This document shows, one piece after another, positions 20,234 through 28,775 of a stretch of DNA of 64,000 bases (its first letter is position 1; each line of letters opens with the position of its first letter). The notes below the pieces were generated by a model that saw only the letters and a list, made by a program, of their open reading frames with translations, was not told the origin of the DNA and made no database searches. The translations under genes were made by a program, and so were the position numbers. This stretch comes from Hwanghaeella grinnelliae (GTDB lineage Bacteria > Pseudomonadota > Alphaproteobacteria > UBA8366 > Aestuariispiraceae): the NCBI RefSeq assembly GCF_004005845.1, contig NZ_SADE01000004.1:1-64000 (forward strand), given 5' to 3'.

Positions 20234-21067
20234 ATGACCACGACCGAAATCGATCGATCCGCTGCCGCTGGCATTTCACCGGTCATTCAGGATCAGTTGA
20301 AGCCCGACATTAAAGGGTTTCTTGTGAAGCTCGGTCTGGTGAGCGTGATTGCCGCGCTTTTGGGTGTCTCCTACCATCCGGCGGAGGTCAATAACTGGAC
20401 CTTCCTGATCAGCGATGCCGGCAATATGGCGACGTTCATCGCGGAATTCCTGCAGCCGAACTTCATCGATATCGATGTGTATCTTTGGAAGATGCTGGAA
20501 ACGGTCCAGATCGCCCTTTGGGGCACTTTCCTGTCGATACTGTTCGGGATCCCCTGCGCTCTCTTGTGTTCCAGCAATATTTCTCCTGTTTGGATCGTTC
20601 AGCCCATGCGGCGAATGATGGATGCCTGCCGCGCGATCAATGAGCTTGTTTTCGCCATCCTGTTTGTCGCCGCAGTCGGCTTGGGGCCATTCGCCGGCGT
20701 TATGGCGCTTTTCATCCACAATCTCGGGATCATCTCAAAACTGTTTTCGGAGGCGGTTGAGTCAATCGACACCCGCCCGGTGGAAGGAATCCGGTCGACG
20801 GGCGCCACACGGCTTCAGGAAATCGTCTATGGCGTTATCCCGCAGGTCTTGCCGCTTTGGTCCAGTTTCTCGCTCTACAGGTTCGAAACGCTGGTTCGGT
20901 CGGCCACGGTCCTGGGCATTGTGGGGGCTGGGGGGATTGGTTTCACCTTCTACGAATCCTTCCGCAGTTTCCAATACGACAAGGCGGGTGCCATCATCCT
21001 GGTCGTTGTGATCGTGGTTTCCCTGATCGACATCCTGTCTGCCCGTTTGCGAAAGGCACTAGTCTAA
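20234..21067 (+). CDS. phnE: phosphonate ABC transporter, permease
   Basis: 277 residues from ATG 20234. Inner-membrane permease with about six helices. The EAA loop that contacts PhnC is visible as EGIRSTGATRLQEIVYGVIPQVLP, and SATVLGIVGAGGIGF is a PhnE hallmark. Completes a phnCDE importer. The last helix ends within a few residues of the stop. Confidence 0.93.
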   Translation: MTTTEIDRSAAAGISPVIQDQLKPDIKGFLVKLGLVSVIAALLGVSYHPAEVNNWTFLISDAGNMATFIAEFLQPNFIDIDVYLWKMLETVQIALWGTFLSILFGIPCALLCSSNISPVWIVQPMRRMMDACRAINELVFAILFVAAVGLGPFAGVMALFIHNLGIISKLFSEAVESIDTRPVEGIRSTGATRLQEIVYGVIPQVLPLWSSFSLYRFETLVRSATVLGIVGAGGIGFTFYESFRSFQYDKAGAIILVVVIVVSLIDILSARLRKALV

Positions 21068-21120
21068 AACTAACCTCTTGTATAGGCTGCTTAATCTAGC
21101 CCTATACAGGGGGGGATTGC

Positions 21121-22731
21121 GTGTCACGGCGCGAAAATCGCGGACAGACGGAAACAGAGTCGGATAACGGGGGGGTGGTATCAGGCACGCCCGTTGCCGA
21201 GGCTGCCCTTTTCCGTGTTGTCAGATCGGGCGACGCCGCGACATTGACGTGGGCTAGTGCGGCGTTTTGCAGCCTGACAGGGCTGGATCCAAACACTCTT
21301 CCCGTTTCCCTGGAACAATGGCTGGAAACCTACGTTCATCCGGACGACCGCTCGGCGGCGACGGCAAGTATCGAGGCTGTCTCAAAGCGAAAGGGCGCAC
21401 GTAAGGAATACCGGGTCCGGTCCCCGTCGGAGAACCGAGAGGGCAATTGGTTCTGGCTCAGAGAAGAACTGCTGCTTCGAGATCACGATCCGAAAAAATG
21501 CGAATGCCTGTATATGGTCTCCGACGTGACCTATGAGCGGAATTTGCAGGACGAACTACGAGCGGCGAAAGACGATCTGGAGCAAACGGTTGCACTCAAC
21601 AACATCGAGATTGCTCAGACATCGCTGCAATACCTGGAACTGATTGACAGTTCGGTCCAGGGGATTTTCGTCCATGACGGAGAGATGATCGGCTATGCGA
21701 ACGGCGCGCTTGCGACGATGCTAGGCTATTCCGGTGCTAAGGACCTGATCGGTGTCGGCAAAATTTGGGATTTGTTCGCTGCCGACGAAGTTGCACGCAT
21801 GAAGTCCTACCGCGACAACCGAGTGAAGGGGGATCCGGTCCCTAATACCTATCAGTGCCAGATGATGCGTCGGGACGGGTCCACCATGTGGGCGGAGGTT
21901 CGCGTGTCTCTGCCGCGGTGGAAAGGTAAAACCGGATATCTCGGCCTCGTCATCGATATTTCCGAAAGACGGGCAAGCGAAGAGGCAATGATGACGGCGC
22001 GCCGCGAGGCCGAGCGTGCCAACAAGCTGAAATCCGACTTTCTTGCCAAAATGAGTCACGAGTTGCGGACGCCGTTGAACGCGATCATCGGGTTTTCTCA
22101 GTCACTCGGTACGCAAGGGCTGGACGTCCTGACGCAAGACCGTTTGATGGAATACACGGGATACATTCAGGACGGTGCGGAACACCTTCTGCACATCGTG
22201 AACGAGATTTTGGACCTGTCGAAGATCGAAGCGGGTCGGTACGAACTGGAAGAAGGGCCTGTCAGTCTGCGGGACGTAATTCTACGTGCTCGGGAAATGG
22301 TATCCGGCTTGGCTCAAGCGCGAAACGTAACTGTGCTGACTTCGGGTTTGGATGACAGTGAGGTCAAGGCCTATGCGGATGAACGGGCGTTGCTGCAAGT
22401 CGTCCTGAACCTGCTCAGCAATGCCGTGAAATATGGCCGGGCGGGGTGTGAGGTGAATGTCGTTGTGACCGACCCCGACGCGGAAGATGGTATCTCGATC
22501 GTTATTTCGGACGCTGGCGACGGAATTCCCCCTGAACGCATGGATTTCATACTGACCCCCTTCGGCAGGTTGGGGAACAACGACGCCTATAAGTCGGGTG
22601 GCACCGGGCTGGGACTGCCGATCGTGAAGTCCCTCATCGATATGCATGGGGGCACTTTCGATATCGATTCCACTGTTGGGGTCGGAACGACGGTAACCGT
22701 AAAGCTGCCCGCTGCGCGTCGTTTGCTTTGA
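21121..22731 (+). CDS. orphan PAS-containing sensor histidine kinase
   Basis: 536 residues from a GTG start. Two PAS domains are apparent (about 30-140 and 170-285), then a HisKA dimerisation domain with the phospho-acceptor His313 in FLAKMSHELRTPLN, and a HATPase_c domain with LNLLSNAVKYG (N-box), SDAGDGIP (G1) and GGTGLGLPIVK (G2). No transmembrane helix or receiver domain is seen, so it is a soluble kinase whose partner regulator is elsewhere. It follows phnE by 53 nt, but nothing shows it regulates phosphonate uptake. Confidence 0.88.
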   Translation: MSRRENRGQTETESDNGGVVSGTPVAEAALFRVVRSGDAATLTWASAAFCSLTGLDPNTLPVSLEQWLETYVHPDDRSAATASIEAVSKRKGARKEYRVRSPSENREGNWFWLREELLLRDHDPKKCECLYMVSDVTYERNLQDELRAAKDDLEQTVALNNIEIAQTSLQYLELIDSSVQGIFVHDGEMIGYANGALATMLGYSGAKDLIGVGKIWDLFAADEVARMKSYRDNRVKGDPVPNTYQCQMMRRDGSTMWAEVRVSLPRWKGKTGYLGLVIDISERRASEEAMMTARREAERANKLKSDFLAKMSHELRTPLNAIIGFSQSLGTQGLDVLTQDRLMEYTGYIQDGAEHLLHIVNEILDLSKIEAGRYELEEGPVSLRDVILRAREMVSGLAQARNVTVLTSGLDDSEVKAYADERALLQVVLNLLSNAVKYGRAGCEVNVVVTDPDAEDGISIVISDAGDGIPPERMDFILTPFGRLGNNDAYKSGGTGLGLPIVKSLIDMHGGTFDIDSTVGVGTTVTVKLPAARRLL

Positions 22732-22760
22732 ATGGCGAGGACGGCGCTCTGCCATAGACG

Positions 22761-23222
22761 TCAAAGCACCATCTTCATCCCGATATGGGAGGCGGTGAAA
22801 CCAAGATCTTCATAGAACCTTGCAGCGTCTTTCCGGGCCGCGTTGGTCGCCAACTGCGCCAGATGACAGTTTCGGCGGCGGGCTTCATCGATCGCCCATT
22901 CGAACATTTTCCGACCGTAGCCGTTTCCTCGAAATTGCTTTGCGACCCTAACGGACTCGATCTGGGCACGTGACCGGCCCTTGAAGCTGATGGAAGGGAT
23001 GATTGTGAACTGCATCATCGCCATCACTTTGCCGTCGATTTCGCCGACAATGATGTCGTTGTACGGATCCGCCGCGATGGCCGTGAAAGCGTCCGTATAT
23101 GCTTGGTTCAGCGGCAGGCTGTCATCCTCCCGCGCCTGTCCCAGGATATCGTCCGCTAGCATGGCGACAAGCGCTTCCAAGTCGTCTTCAGCGGCTGTCC
23201 TGATCAACATTGTCGGTGGCAT
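22761..23222 (-). CDS. GNAT-family N-acetyltransferase
   Basis: 153 residues. The acetyl-CoA binding motif VAKQFRGNGYGRKMFEWAIDEAR (RxxGxG/A type) is at about residues 93-115, and NAARKDAARFYEDLGF is the typical C-terminal motif. Substrate unknown. Convergent with the kinase gene, whose stop is 29 nt away. A plain single-domain enzyme. Confidence 0.85.
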   Translation of the reverse strand: MPPTMLIRTAAEDDLEALVAMLADDILGQAREDDSLPLNQAYTDAFTAIAADPYNDIIVGEIDGKVMAMMQFTIIPSISFKGRSRAQIESVRVAKQFRGNGYGRKMFEWAIDEARRRNCHLAQLATNAARKDAARFYEDLGFTASHIGMKMVL

Positions 23223-23263
23223 GATAGATGGTTTCCGTCAGAAGGGCGTGCAGGCGTCGGTGG

Positions 23264-24505
23264 TCATTGAACATACCGTGCCAGGCGCGCGAATGCACGG
23301 GCACGATCGAGCGGGTCGGAAATGGTTGCCGCGATTGCCAGGGCACGTTCCTGACGCTGTTCTGCCTTTGCCTCGTCAAACGTTAAAACGAAGACTTGGC
23401 GAAGACGGGATGCTATTTCCGAGAAAGATGCTTCGGCACGCTCTTGAATTTCCGGGGCGAGGTCGTTCGACCCGACATTTGCTAGTCGCCAATAGGCATC
23501 CGCGCGGAAGTGCGGTTGATCGATCCGTGCGGCGGATGCGATCGCCCTCTGCGTTTCGGCCAGGCCACCTTTGAAATAAGCGACCCGCGCGACATGGGTG
23601 AGGCTCGCTTCGTAGCGTGCGAATGACCGTGCATAGTTGAGGCTGATATTCTCGATCAATGCCTCGCTTATCTCCAACGCTTGGTCGGCAAGGGCCGCTT
23701 CGCCCGCGTCAAAAGCCTTTCGTCCGAAACGAGCCCATGCGACGGCTTTGTACCGGTCTTCCGGAATGGCTTTGATTTGCCGTTGGGCGGCTTTCCAATC
23801 AGAAACAGCCGCATAAGGTACCCAGTTGGCCTGTTTGTCGTCGTGGACGCCGGTCAAGATCCTCGTCGCCGGATCCGAATTCTTTTGGCCCTGTGTGGCT
23901 GACCCGACTGTCTCTCCGAGCAAGCGCAAGGCAGTACGGGGGTCTTCCATCAAGGCAAGGACATCGTATACCCGGCCTACGTCACCAGTTTCGTAATAGC
24001 CGGCGGCCACTGTGCTCAAGGCCCAATCCCGCCGCCCTTCATCCGGAACTCGGTAGGCATGGGCCAAGGCCTCCTGCAACAGACAGGCGGGTGACGGCGC
24101 GGCCACACAATCGTTCAAGGCGGTTCTTAGGGGTTGCGGCGTTTCCCTGTTCCGCCGTGCGTCCCGAAATTCAGTGATCGAGGCCAAGACGCGCTCTGCT
24201 TCGATGCGTCCCATCCTTTTCGATTTTTTCAAGGACTGGAGGGCATCCTCCAACTGCTTCTCGGAACCGTTGGAAAGGCTACTTTCCTCTTGAATCAGTG
24301 GCTGAACGGCGGCGATTCTTTCCTGGCCGGAGGCTTTGGCCGCCTGAGGCGCAAGAACCGCGATAGCGGTGAGGAGGGGCAAGAATAGCGCCCGCGGGTC
24401 ATAGAAACAGGCCCGCGCAATCGCCCGGGGAATCACTCGGGAGAGCGAATGTTTGACGAGCGCCGGGAACTTCTGTCCCCCCACCGGCACCGGGAATGCA
24501 TCCAT
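23264..24505 (-). CDS. exported helical-repeat protein of unknown function
   Basis: About 413 residues from ATG 24505; a TTG at 24523 and a GTG nearer the signal sequence are alternatives because no start has a good ribosome binding site. Near residues 35-58 a hydrophobic stretch ending AAKA looks like a signal peptide. The rest is alpha-helical with repeated segments of about 35 residues such as YKAVAWARFGRKAFDAG and ADAYWRLANVGS, reminiscent of TPR/Sel1-like solenoids. I do not recognise a family. It is divergent from dgcN. Confidence 0.65.
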   Translation of the reverse strand: MDAFPVPVGGQKFPALVKHSLSRVIPRAIARACFYDPRALFLPLLTAIAVLAPQAAKASGQERIAAVQPLIQEESSLSNGSEKQLEDALQSLKKSKRMGRIEAERVLASITEFRDARRNRETPQPLRTALNDCVAAPSPACLLQEALAHAYRVPDEGRRDWALSTVAAGYYETGDVGRVYDVLALMEDPRTALRLLGETVGSATQGQKNSDPATRILTGVHDDKQANWVPYAAVSDWKAAQRQIKAIPEDRYKAVAWARFGRKAFDAGEAALADQALEISEALIENISLNYARSFARYEASLTHVARVAYFKGGLAETQRAIASAARIDQPHFRADAYWRLANVGSNDLAPEIQERAEASFSEIASRLRQVFVLTFDEAKAEQRQERALAIAATISDPLDRARAFARLARYVQ

Positions 24506-24564
24506 ATCCGCAACCAAAAACAATCAATTTGGGAGATTCTGCCTGATTTGCCTGAGAACTCAAA

Positions 24565-24581
24565 GACAAACGCCATTTGTC
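24565..24581. promoter_or_regulatory. perfect inverted repeat, candidate operator for dgcNA
   Basis: GACAAA (24565-24570) and TTTGTC (24576-24581) flank a 5-bp spacer in the divergent region upstream of dgcN. A 6-5-6 palindrome in this position is the form of an operator for a dimeric regulator. No regulator gene adjoins it. Confidence 0.45.
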
Positions 24582-24727
24582 GGGGGGGTAGCGAAGCTTC
24601 AGGCAGGTAATAAGCAGCTTCGGATAGCCATTCCGCTTGTATATGCTTCCATTCGGGCAGTATCGTGCGCCGCGTTACCGCTCCAATTCAGAAGCGGGTC
24701 GGAATTCTAGTTAAAGGGGGCCAATTC

Positions 24728-25723
24728 ATGGCGATTGAACATCCATACCTGATGTTCCTGGGTGATGCAGCGGACCAATTGGCGGCGAAGGTAGCCAATG
24801 GCGTTAGAATGTGGCGACCGGAATGGTGTGTCGGCCAATTCAGGCTGCCGGGTTGCAACGCTGATCTCGGCTTGCCGGACATGACCATTGAGGAAGCGGC
24901 AGCGGCCGGCGTCAAGACGATCATCGTCGGCGTTGCGAACCGGGGCGGCATCATTCCCGATTCATGGGTCGAAAGCCTCGTACGCGGCGTGGAATTGGGC
25001 ATGGATGTGGCGAGTGGCCTCCATAACAAGGTCACCGAAGTTCCGGCAATTGCCGATGCGGCGAAAGCGAATGGCCGGAAACTCTTCGATGTACGTCATC
25101 CGACCCGTTCTTTCGACGTTGCCAAGGGCACCAAACGTCCGGGAAAACGTCTGCTGGCCGTCGGCACGGATTGCTCTGTGGGCAAAATGTTCGCCGCACT
25201 GGCTGTAGAACGGGAAATGCTGGCGCGCGGTATGAAAGCGACCTTCCGGGCGACTGGCCAAACAGGTATCTTCATTGCTGGCGACGGTGTATCCGTGGAC
25301 GCGGTTGTGGCCGACTTTATTTCGGGGGCCACCGAATGGCTTTGCCCGGCGAACGACGAAGATCACTGGGATGTGGTCGAAGGGCAGGGCAGTCTGTTTC
25401 ACGCATCCTTTGCAGGTGTCAGCATGGGACTGCTGCACGGTTCGCAGGCGGATGCGCTTGTCATGTGCCACGAACCGACCCGCACGCATATGCGCGGCCT
25501 TCCGGACTTCCCGATACCCGATTTGAAAGAGTGCATTGCTTTGAATGAGCAATGTGGACGTTTGACCAATCCGGCTTGCAAAGTTGTCGGCGTATCGGTC
25601 AACACGGTGGCCTTGGGCGATGCCGAAGCCAAAGATGTTCTGGCGAAAATCGCCGACGAAACCGGTCTGCCGACCACGGATACGTTCCGCTACGGGGCCG
25701 GTCCAATCGTCGACGTGTTGTAA
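24728..25723 (+). CDS. dgcN: D-glutamate N-acetyltransferase DgcN (DUF1611 family)
   Basis: 331 residues from ATG 24728, preceded by AAAGGGGG. It has the DUF1611 layout: an N-terminal alpha/beta domain with the IIVGVANRGG motif, then a P-loop-like nucleotide-binding region, GTDCSVGKM, at residues 146-154, and VVEGQGSLFHASFAGVS. In marine bacteria DgcN acetylates D-glutamate, which DgcA then racemises so that it can enter L-glutamate metabolism. The next gene is dgcA, 6 nt away, which supports this assignment over the generic DUF label. Confidence 0.85.
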   Translation: MAIEHPYLMFLGDAADQLAAKVANGVRMWRPEWCVGQFRLPGCNADLGLPDMTIEEAAAAGVKTIIVGVANRGGIIPDSWVESLVRGVELGMDVASGLHNKVTEVPAIADAAKANGRKLFDVRHPTRSFDVAKGTKRPGKRLLAVGTDCSVGKMFAALAVEREMLARGMKATFRATGQTGIFIAGDGVSVDAVVADFISGATEWLCPANDEDHWDVVEGQGSLFHASFAGVSMGLLHGSQADALVMCHEPTRTHMRGLPDFPIPDLKECIALNEQCGRLTNPACKVVGVSVNTVALGDAEAKDVLAKIADETGLPTTDTFRYGAGPIVDVL

Positions 25724-25729
25724 GCCGCC

Positions 25730-26713
25730 ATGGTGTTGCTTAAATCGGTTTGTCATGAGAGTTGGCCGCTTGCTGCGGCCTTCTCCATCTCGCGGGGAAC
25801 CAAAACGTCCGCCGAGGTCGTCGTGGTTGAACTGACGGAAGGTGACTTCCGCGGGCGTGGTGAGTGCGTTCCTTATCCCCGATATGGGGAATCCGTTGAA
25901 AGCGTCATGGCGCAGATCGAGTCCATCCGTAACGATCTTGCCAATGGGATGGATCGTATCGCACTTCAGGACGTTATGCCGGCAGGCGCTGCCCGCTGTG
26001 CTTTGGATGGCGCCTTCTGGGATTTAGAGGCAAAACGCTCCGGCCGTCGCGCATGGCAATTGGCGGGAGAGGCTGAGCCCGGAACGGTAACAACCGTATA
26101 TACGATTAGCCTGGATACCCCCGAAAAGATGGGGGCTTCGGCCAAGACAAATGCCGCCCGGCCCCTGATGAAGTTGAAGCTGACCGGTGAAGGGGACTTG
26201 GATCGGGTGGCTGCGGTTCGGGAGAACGCGCCGAATACTGAACTTGTCGTTGATGCGAATGAGGGATGGTCGCCGGATATGGTCGAACCGTTCTCGGCCG
26301 AATTGGCGGCATTGGGTGTGACGATGATTGAGCAACCTTTGCCTGCCGCGGACGACGCAGTTTTGGCGTCTCTTGCTCATCCGATCCCGATATGCGCCGA
26401 TGAATCCGTTCATACGCGCGAAGGGTTGGCGGCGTTGGCTGACCGGTACGATATGATCAATATCAAACTGGATAAGACCGGCGGACTGACGGAAGGGTTG
26501 GCGCTGAAACGGGAAGCGGAAGCAGCGGGCCTTGGTATCATGGTCGGCTGTATGGTGGGAACATCCCTTTCCATGGCGCCTGCTGTGCTTCTGGGACAAG
26601 GGGCGGCCGTGGTCGATTTGGACGGTCCCCTGCTGTTGGCGAAAGACAGGCCGGATGGTTTGACGTTCAATGGCAGCGTGGTCTCCCCGCCGGCATCCTC
26701 CCTTTGGGGGTGA
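25730..26713 (+). CDS. dgcA: N-acetyl-D-glutamate racemase DgcA (enolase superfamily)
   Basis: 327 residues, related to dipeptide epimerases (AEE/MLE subgroup). Catalytic features are visible: KLK with Lys148/Lys150, metal ligands Asp175 (VVDANEGW), Glu201 (IEQPLP) and Asp224 (CADES), and the second lysine region NIKLDKTGG at 244-252. Paired with dgcN it likely interconverts N-acetyl-D- and L-glutamate. A dipeptide (L-Ala-D/L-Glu) epimerase is the main alternative, and also fits peptidoglycan recycling. Confidence 0.8.
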   Translation: MVLLKSVCHESWPLAAAFSISRGTKTSAEVVVVELTEGDFRGRGECVPYPRYGESVESVMAQIESIRNDLANGMDRIALQDVMPAGAARCALDGAFWDLEAKRSGRRAWQLAGEAEPGTVTTVYTISLDTPEKMGASAKTNAARPLMKLKLTGEGDLDRVAAVRENAPNTELVVDANEGWSPDMVEPFSAELAALGVTMIEQPLPAADDAVLASLAHPIPICADESVHTREGLAALADRYDMINIKLDKTGGLTEGLALKREAEAAGLGIMVGCMVGTSLSMAPAVLLGQGAAVVDLDGPLLLAKDRPDGLTFNGSVVSPPASSLWG

Positions 26714-26744
26714 CCTGTCTCATTCAGGTAGGATTGTGACGTTA

Positions 26745-27572
26745 ATGACCGATGTGCAACACGATCCCGATGAACCGCATGGCCTGGCCATGCTCCAGAC
26801 GGTTCGGTGGTCGATCGGGTTTGTGTTTCACAATTTCGGATCCCTTCTGAAAGTTTCAGTTACGCCTTTCATTTTGACGGTGTTCCTGACGAACGCGCAG
26901 AAGATGATCGAACTGTTCGGCATTGCTGATCTGAAAGGGTGGGGCGAACCGCTATTCACTGTTCTGATCCTGGCGGTTTTGGTGCCGCAGGCAACTGCTT
27001 GGCACCGTTTCGCCCTGCTTCCAGACCAGAAGCTGCGGTGGTGTCAGTTCGTTTTCGGCAAACGGGAAGTGTGGTTCTTCGCGATCAGTCTGGCCGGTTA
27101 CCTGGTATCGGTCCTTGTGGGTTTGGCTGCCGCGACATTGATTGCGCCGATCCCGGATATCGGCATAGCGGTTCAGATTTTGTCGATTCTGTTCGTAATG
27201 TGGATCATGGCGCGCTGCGTGTTGTTCCTGCCTGCGGCGTCGATTGGTTCGCCTGTGGGGTTCAGGGAGCATCTGAAGATGACCAGAGGTATCGCGGGGC
27301 GGATCATCGGGGTGTATCTGGTCGCGGTCATTTTGATGACGATCTTCGGTATGAGCTTTACCGCTTTGAGTGAAATCGCGGTCAGGCTGTCCATCGGTTT
27401 GCCGGAACTGGTACCGGTTATCGCCGAAACCTTGCCGCGTGCATTTTTCAACTTGCTCGCTGTCGGGGTTTCGATCTCGATCCTATCGTCGATCTATAAA
27501 CAAATTTTGGCCAGCGAGCATGTAAGCACTGCGTCTCCGCAACCGGACGCGCCCGGCGACGGCGGTTCCTAA
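26745..27572 (+). CDS. integral membrane protein of unknown function
   Basis: 275 residues from ATG 26745 (AGGTAGGA upstream; GTG 26736 is also possible). Five to six hydrophobic segments are seen, for example around residues 30-50, 70-90, 115-140, 150-175 and 195-225, with a hydrophilic C-terminus. The overall look recalls the multi-helix membrane domain attached to some glycerophosphodiesterases, but no motif proves it. Its stop directly abuts the stop of the minus-strand aminotransferase. Confidence 0.75.
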   Translation: MTDVQHDPDEPHGLAMLQTVRWSIGFVFHNFGSLLKVSVTPFILTVFLTNAQKMIELFGIADLKGWGEPLFTVLILAVLVPQATAWHRFALLPDQKLRWCQFVFGKREVWFFAISLAGYLVSVLVGLAAATLIAPIPDIGIAVQILSILFVMWIMARCVLFLPAASIGSPVGFREHLKMTRGIAGRIIGVYLVAVILMTIFGMSFTALSEIAVRLSIGLPELVPVIAETLPRAFFNLLAVGVSISILSSIYKQILASEHVSTASPQPDAPGDGGS

Positions 27573-28751
27573 TCAGTCCAACGCGCGGACGGCGGCGGCC
27601 AATTGGTCCAGTTCGTCCTCTGTATTGAAATAGTGGACCGAGGCCCTGACCAGCACGTCCACATCGGCAGCAGCCAGGTCTTCCCGGGTCAGTTGCCGGC
27701 TGGAGGCCGAAACATTTATCTTCCGTTCCGCCAAATCGGATTTGATCCTGTTCGGATCGACGCCTGCCTTGGAAAAGGTCACGATCCCGCATTGCTTCTG
27801 GCCTGTATCCCAGACCGTGACGTTGGGAATGCGGGCAAGCAGGTCGCGCAGGGACTGCGATAAAGCCTGAATGCGTTCCCACGTTTCGGAAATACCCATT
27901 TCGTAGCCATAGTCCAAGGCAACACCCAAGCCGATCTTGCCGGCGAAATAGCATTCCCAATTCTCGAACCGTCGCGCGTCGCTGCGGATTTCGATGTCGT
28001 CGACCGTCGTCCAGGTCGCCGCATGATTGTCCAGGAAGGGTGGTTCCAGCTTTTCGATCCAAGCTTTGCGGACCCATAGGAACCCGGTTCCGCGCGGCCC
28101 CCTGATATATTTGCGGCCTGTGGTGGATAGCATATCGCAGCCAATGGCATTCACGTCGACCGGCATTTGACCGACCGATTGGCATGCATCCACCAGATAC
28201 GGAATGCCATACCTGTTCGCGATCGCACCGACTTTTTCAACGGGATTGATTAGGCCGCCATTGGTCGGGATATGGGTCAGACTGATCAGGCGCGTTCGGT
28301 CCGTGATCAAGTTTTCCAGTGCGGCGACGTCCACTTGTCCGGTTTCATCGTCTGGCGCCATGTCGACTATTGCGCCGTATCGCCGGGCGACTTGAATGTA
28401 GGAGATCATGTTGGAGCTGTAATCGGCGCGGGATGTCAGGATTCTATCACCGGGACGCCAATCGAAAGCATAGAACGCCATGTCCCAAGCACGGGTAGCA
28501 TTTTCAATGAAGGCTATTTCTTCCCGTTGACCGCCGACCGCGCGGGCGGCCGCATCGTAAAACCGCTCTAGCAATGCATTGTTATGCGCCTTCGCTTCGT
28601 ATCCGCCGATATCGCATTCCAGTTGGAGGTGGTCCAACACGGCCTGATGAACCGGTTGCGGCATTAGGGAGGCGCCGGCGTTGTTCAGATGAATCAAACC
28701 CTGCGCACAGGCCGGTGTGTCCAGACGAGCCGCTGAGACTGAAAAAGACAT
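27573..28751 (-). CDS. class-V PLP-dependent aminotransferase
   Basis: 392 residues. Cytoplasmic PLP enzyme of the SufS/isopenicillin-epimerase fold. It shows HLNNAGASLMP near the N-terminus, the PLP-phosphate and aspartate region LVDACQSVGQMPVD, and the Schiff-base lysine in STTGRKYIRGPRGTGFL. The catalytic cysteine loop of cysteine desulfurases is not evident, so a transaminase or C-S lyase role (EgtE-like) is more likely. ATG 28751 has GGGAGA upstream. It follows the kinase gene by 24 nt on the same strand. Confidence 0.87.
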   Translation of the reverse strand: MSFSVSAARLDTPACAQGLIHLNNAGASLMPQPVHQAVLDHLQLECDIGGYEAKAHNNALLERFYDAAARAVGGQREEIAFIENATRAWDMAFYAFDWRPGDRILTSRADYSSNMISYIQVARRYGAIVDMAPDDETGQVDVAALENLITDRTRLISLTHIPTNGGLINPVEKVGAIANRYGIPYLVDACQSVGQMPVDVNAIGCDMLSTTGRKYIRGPRGTGFLWVRKAWIEKLEPPFLDNHAATWTTVDDIEIRSDARRFENWECYFAGKIGLGVALDYGYEMGISETWERIQALSQSLRDLLARIPNVTVWDTGQKQCGIVTFSKAGVDPNRIKSDLAERKINVSASSRQLTREDLAAADVDVLVRASVHYFNTEDELDQLAAAVRALD

Positions 28752-28775
28752 GGATATCTCCCGGTCGCTTTGGTC

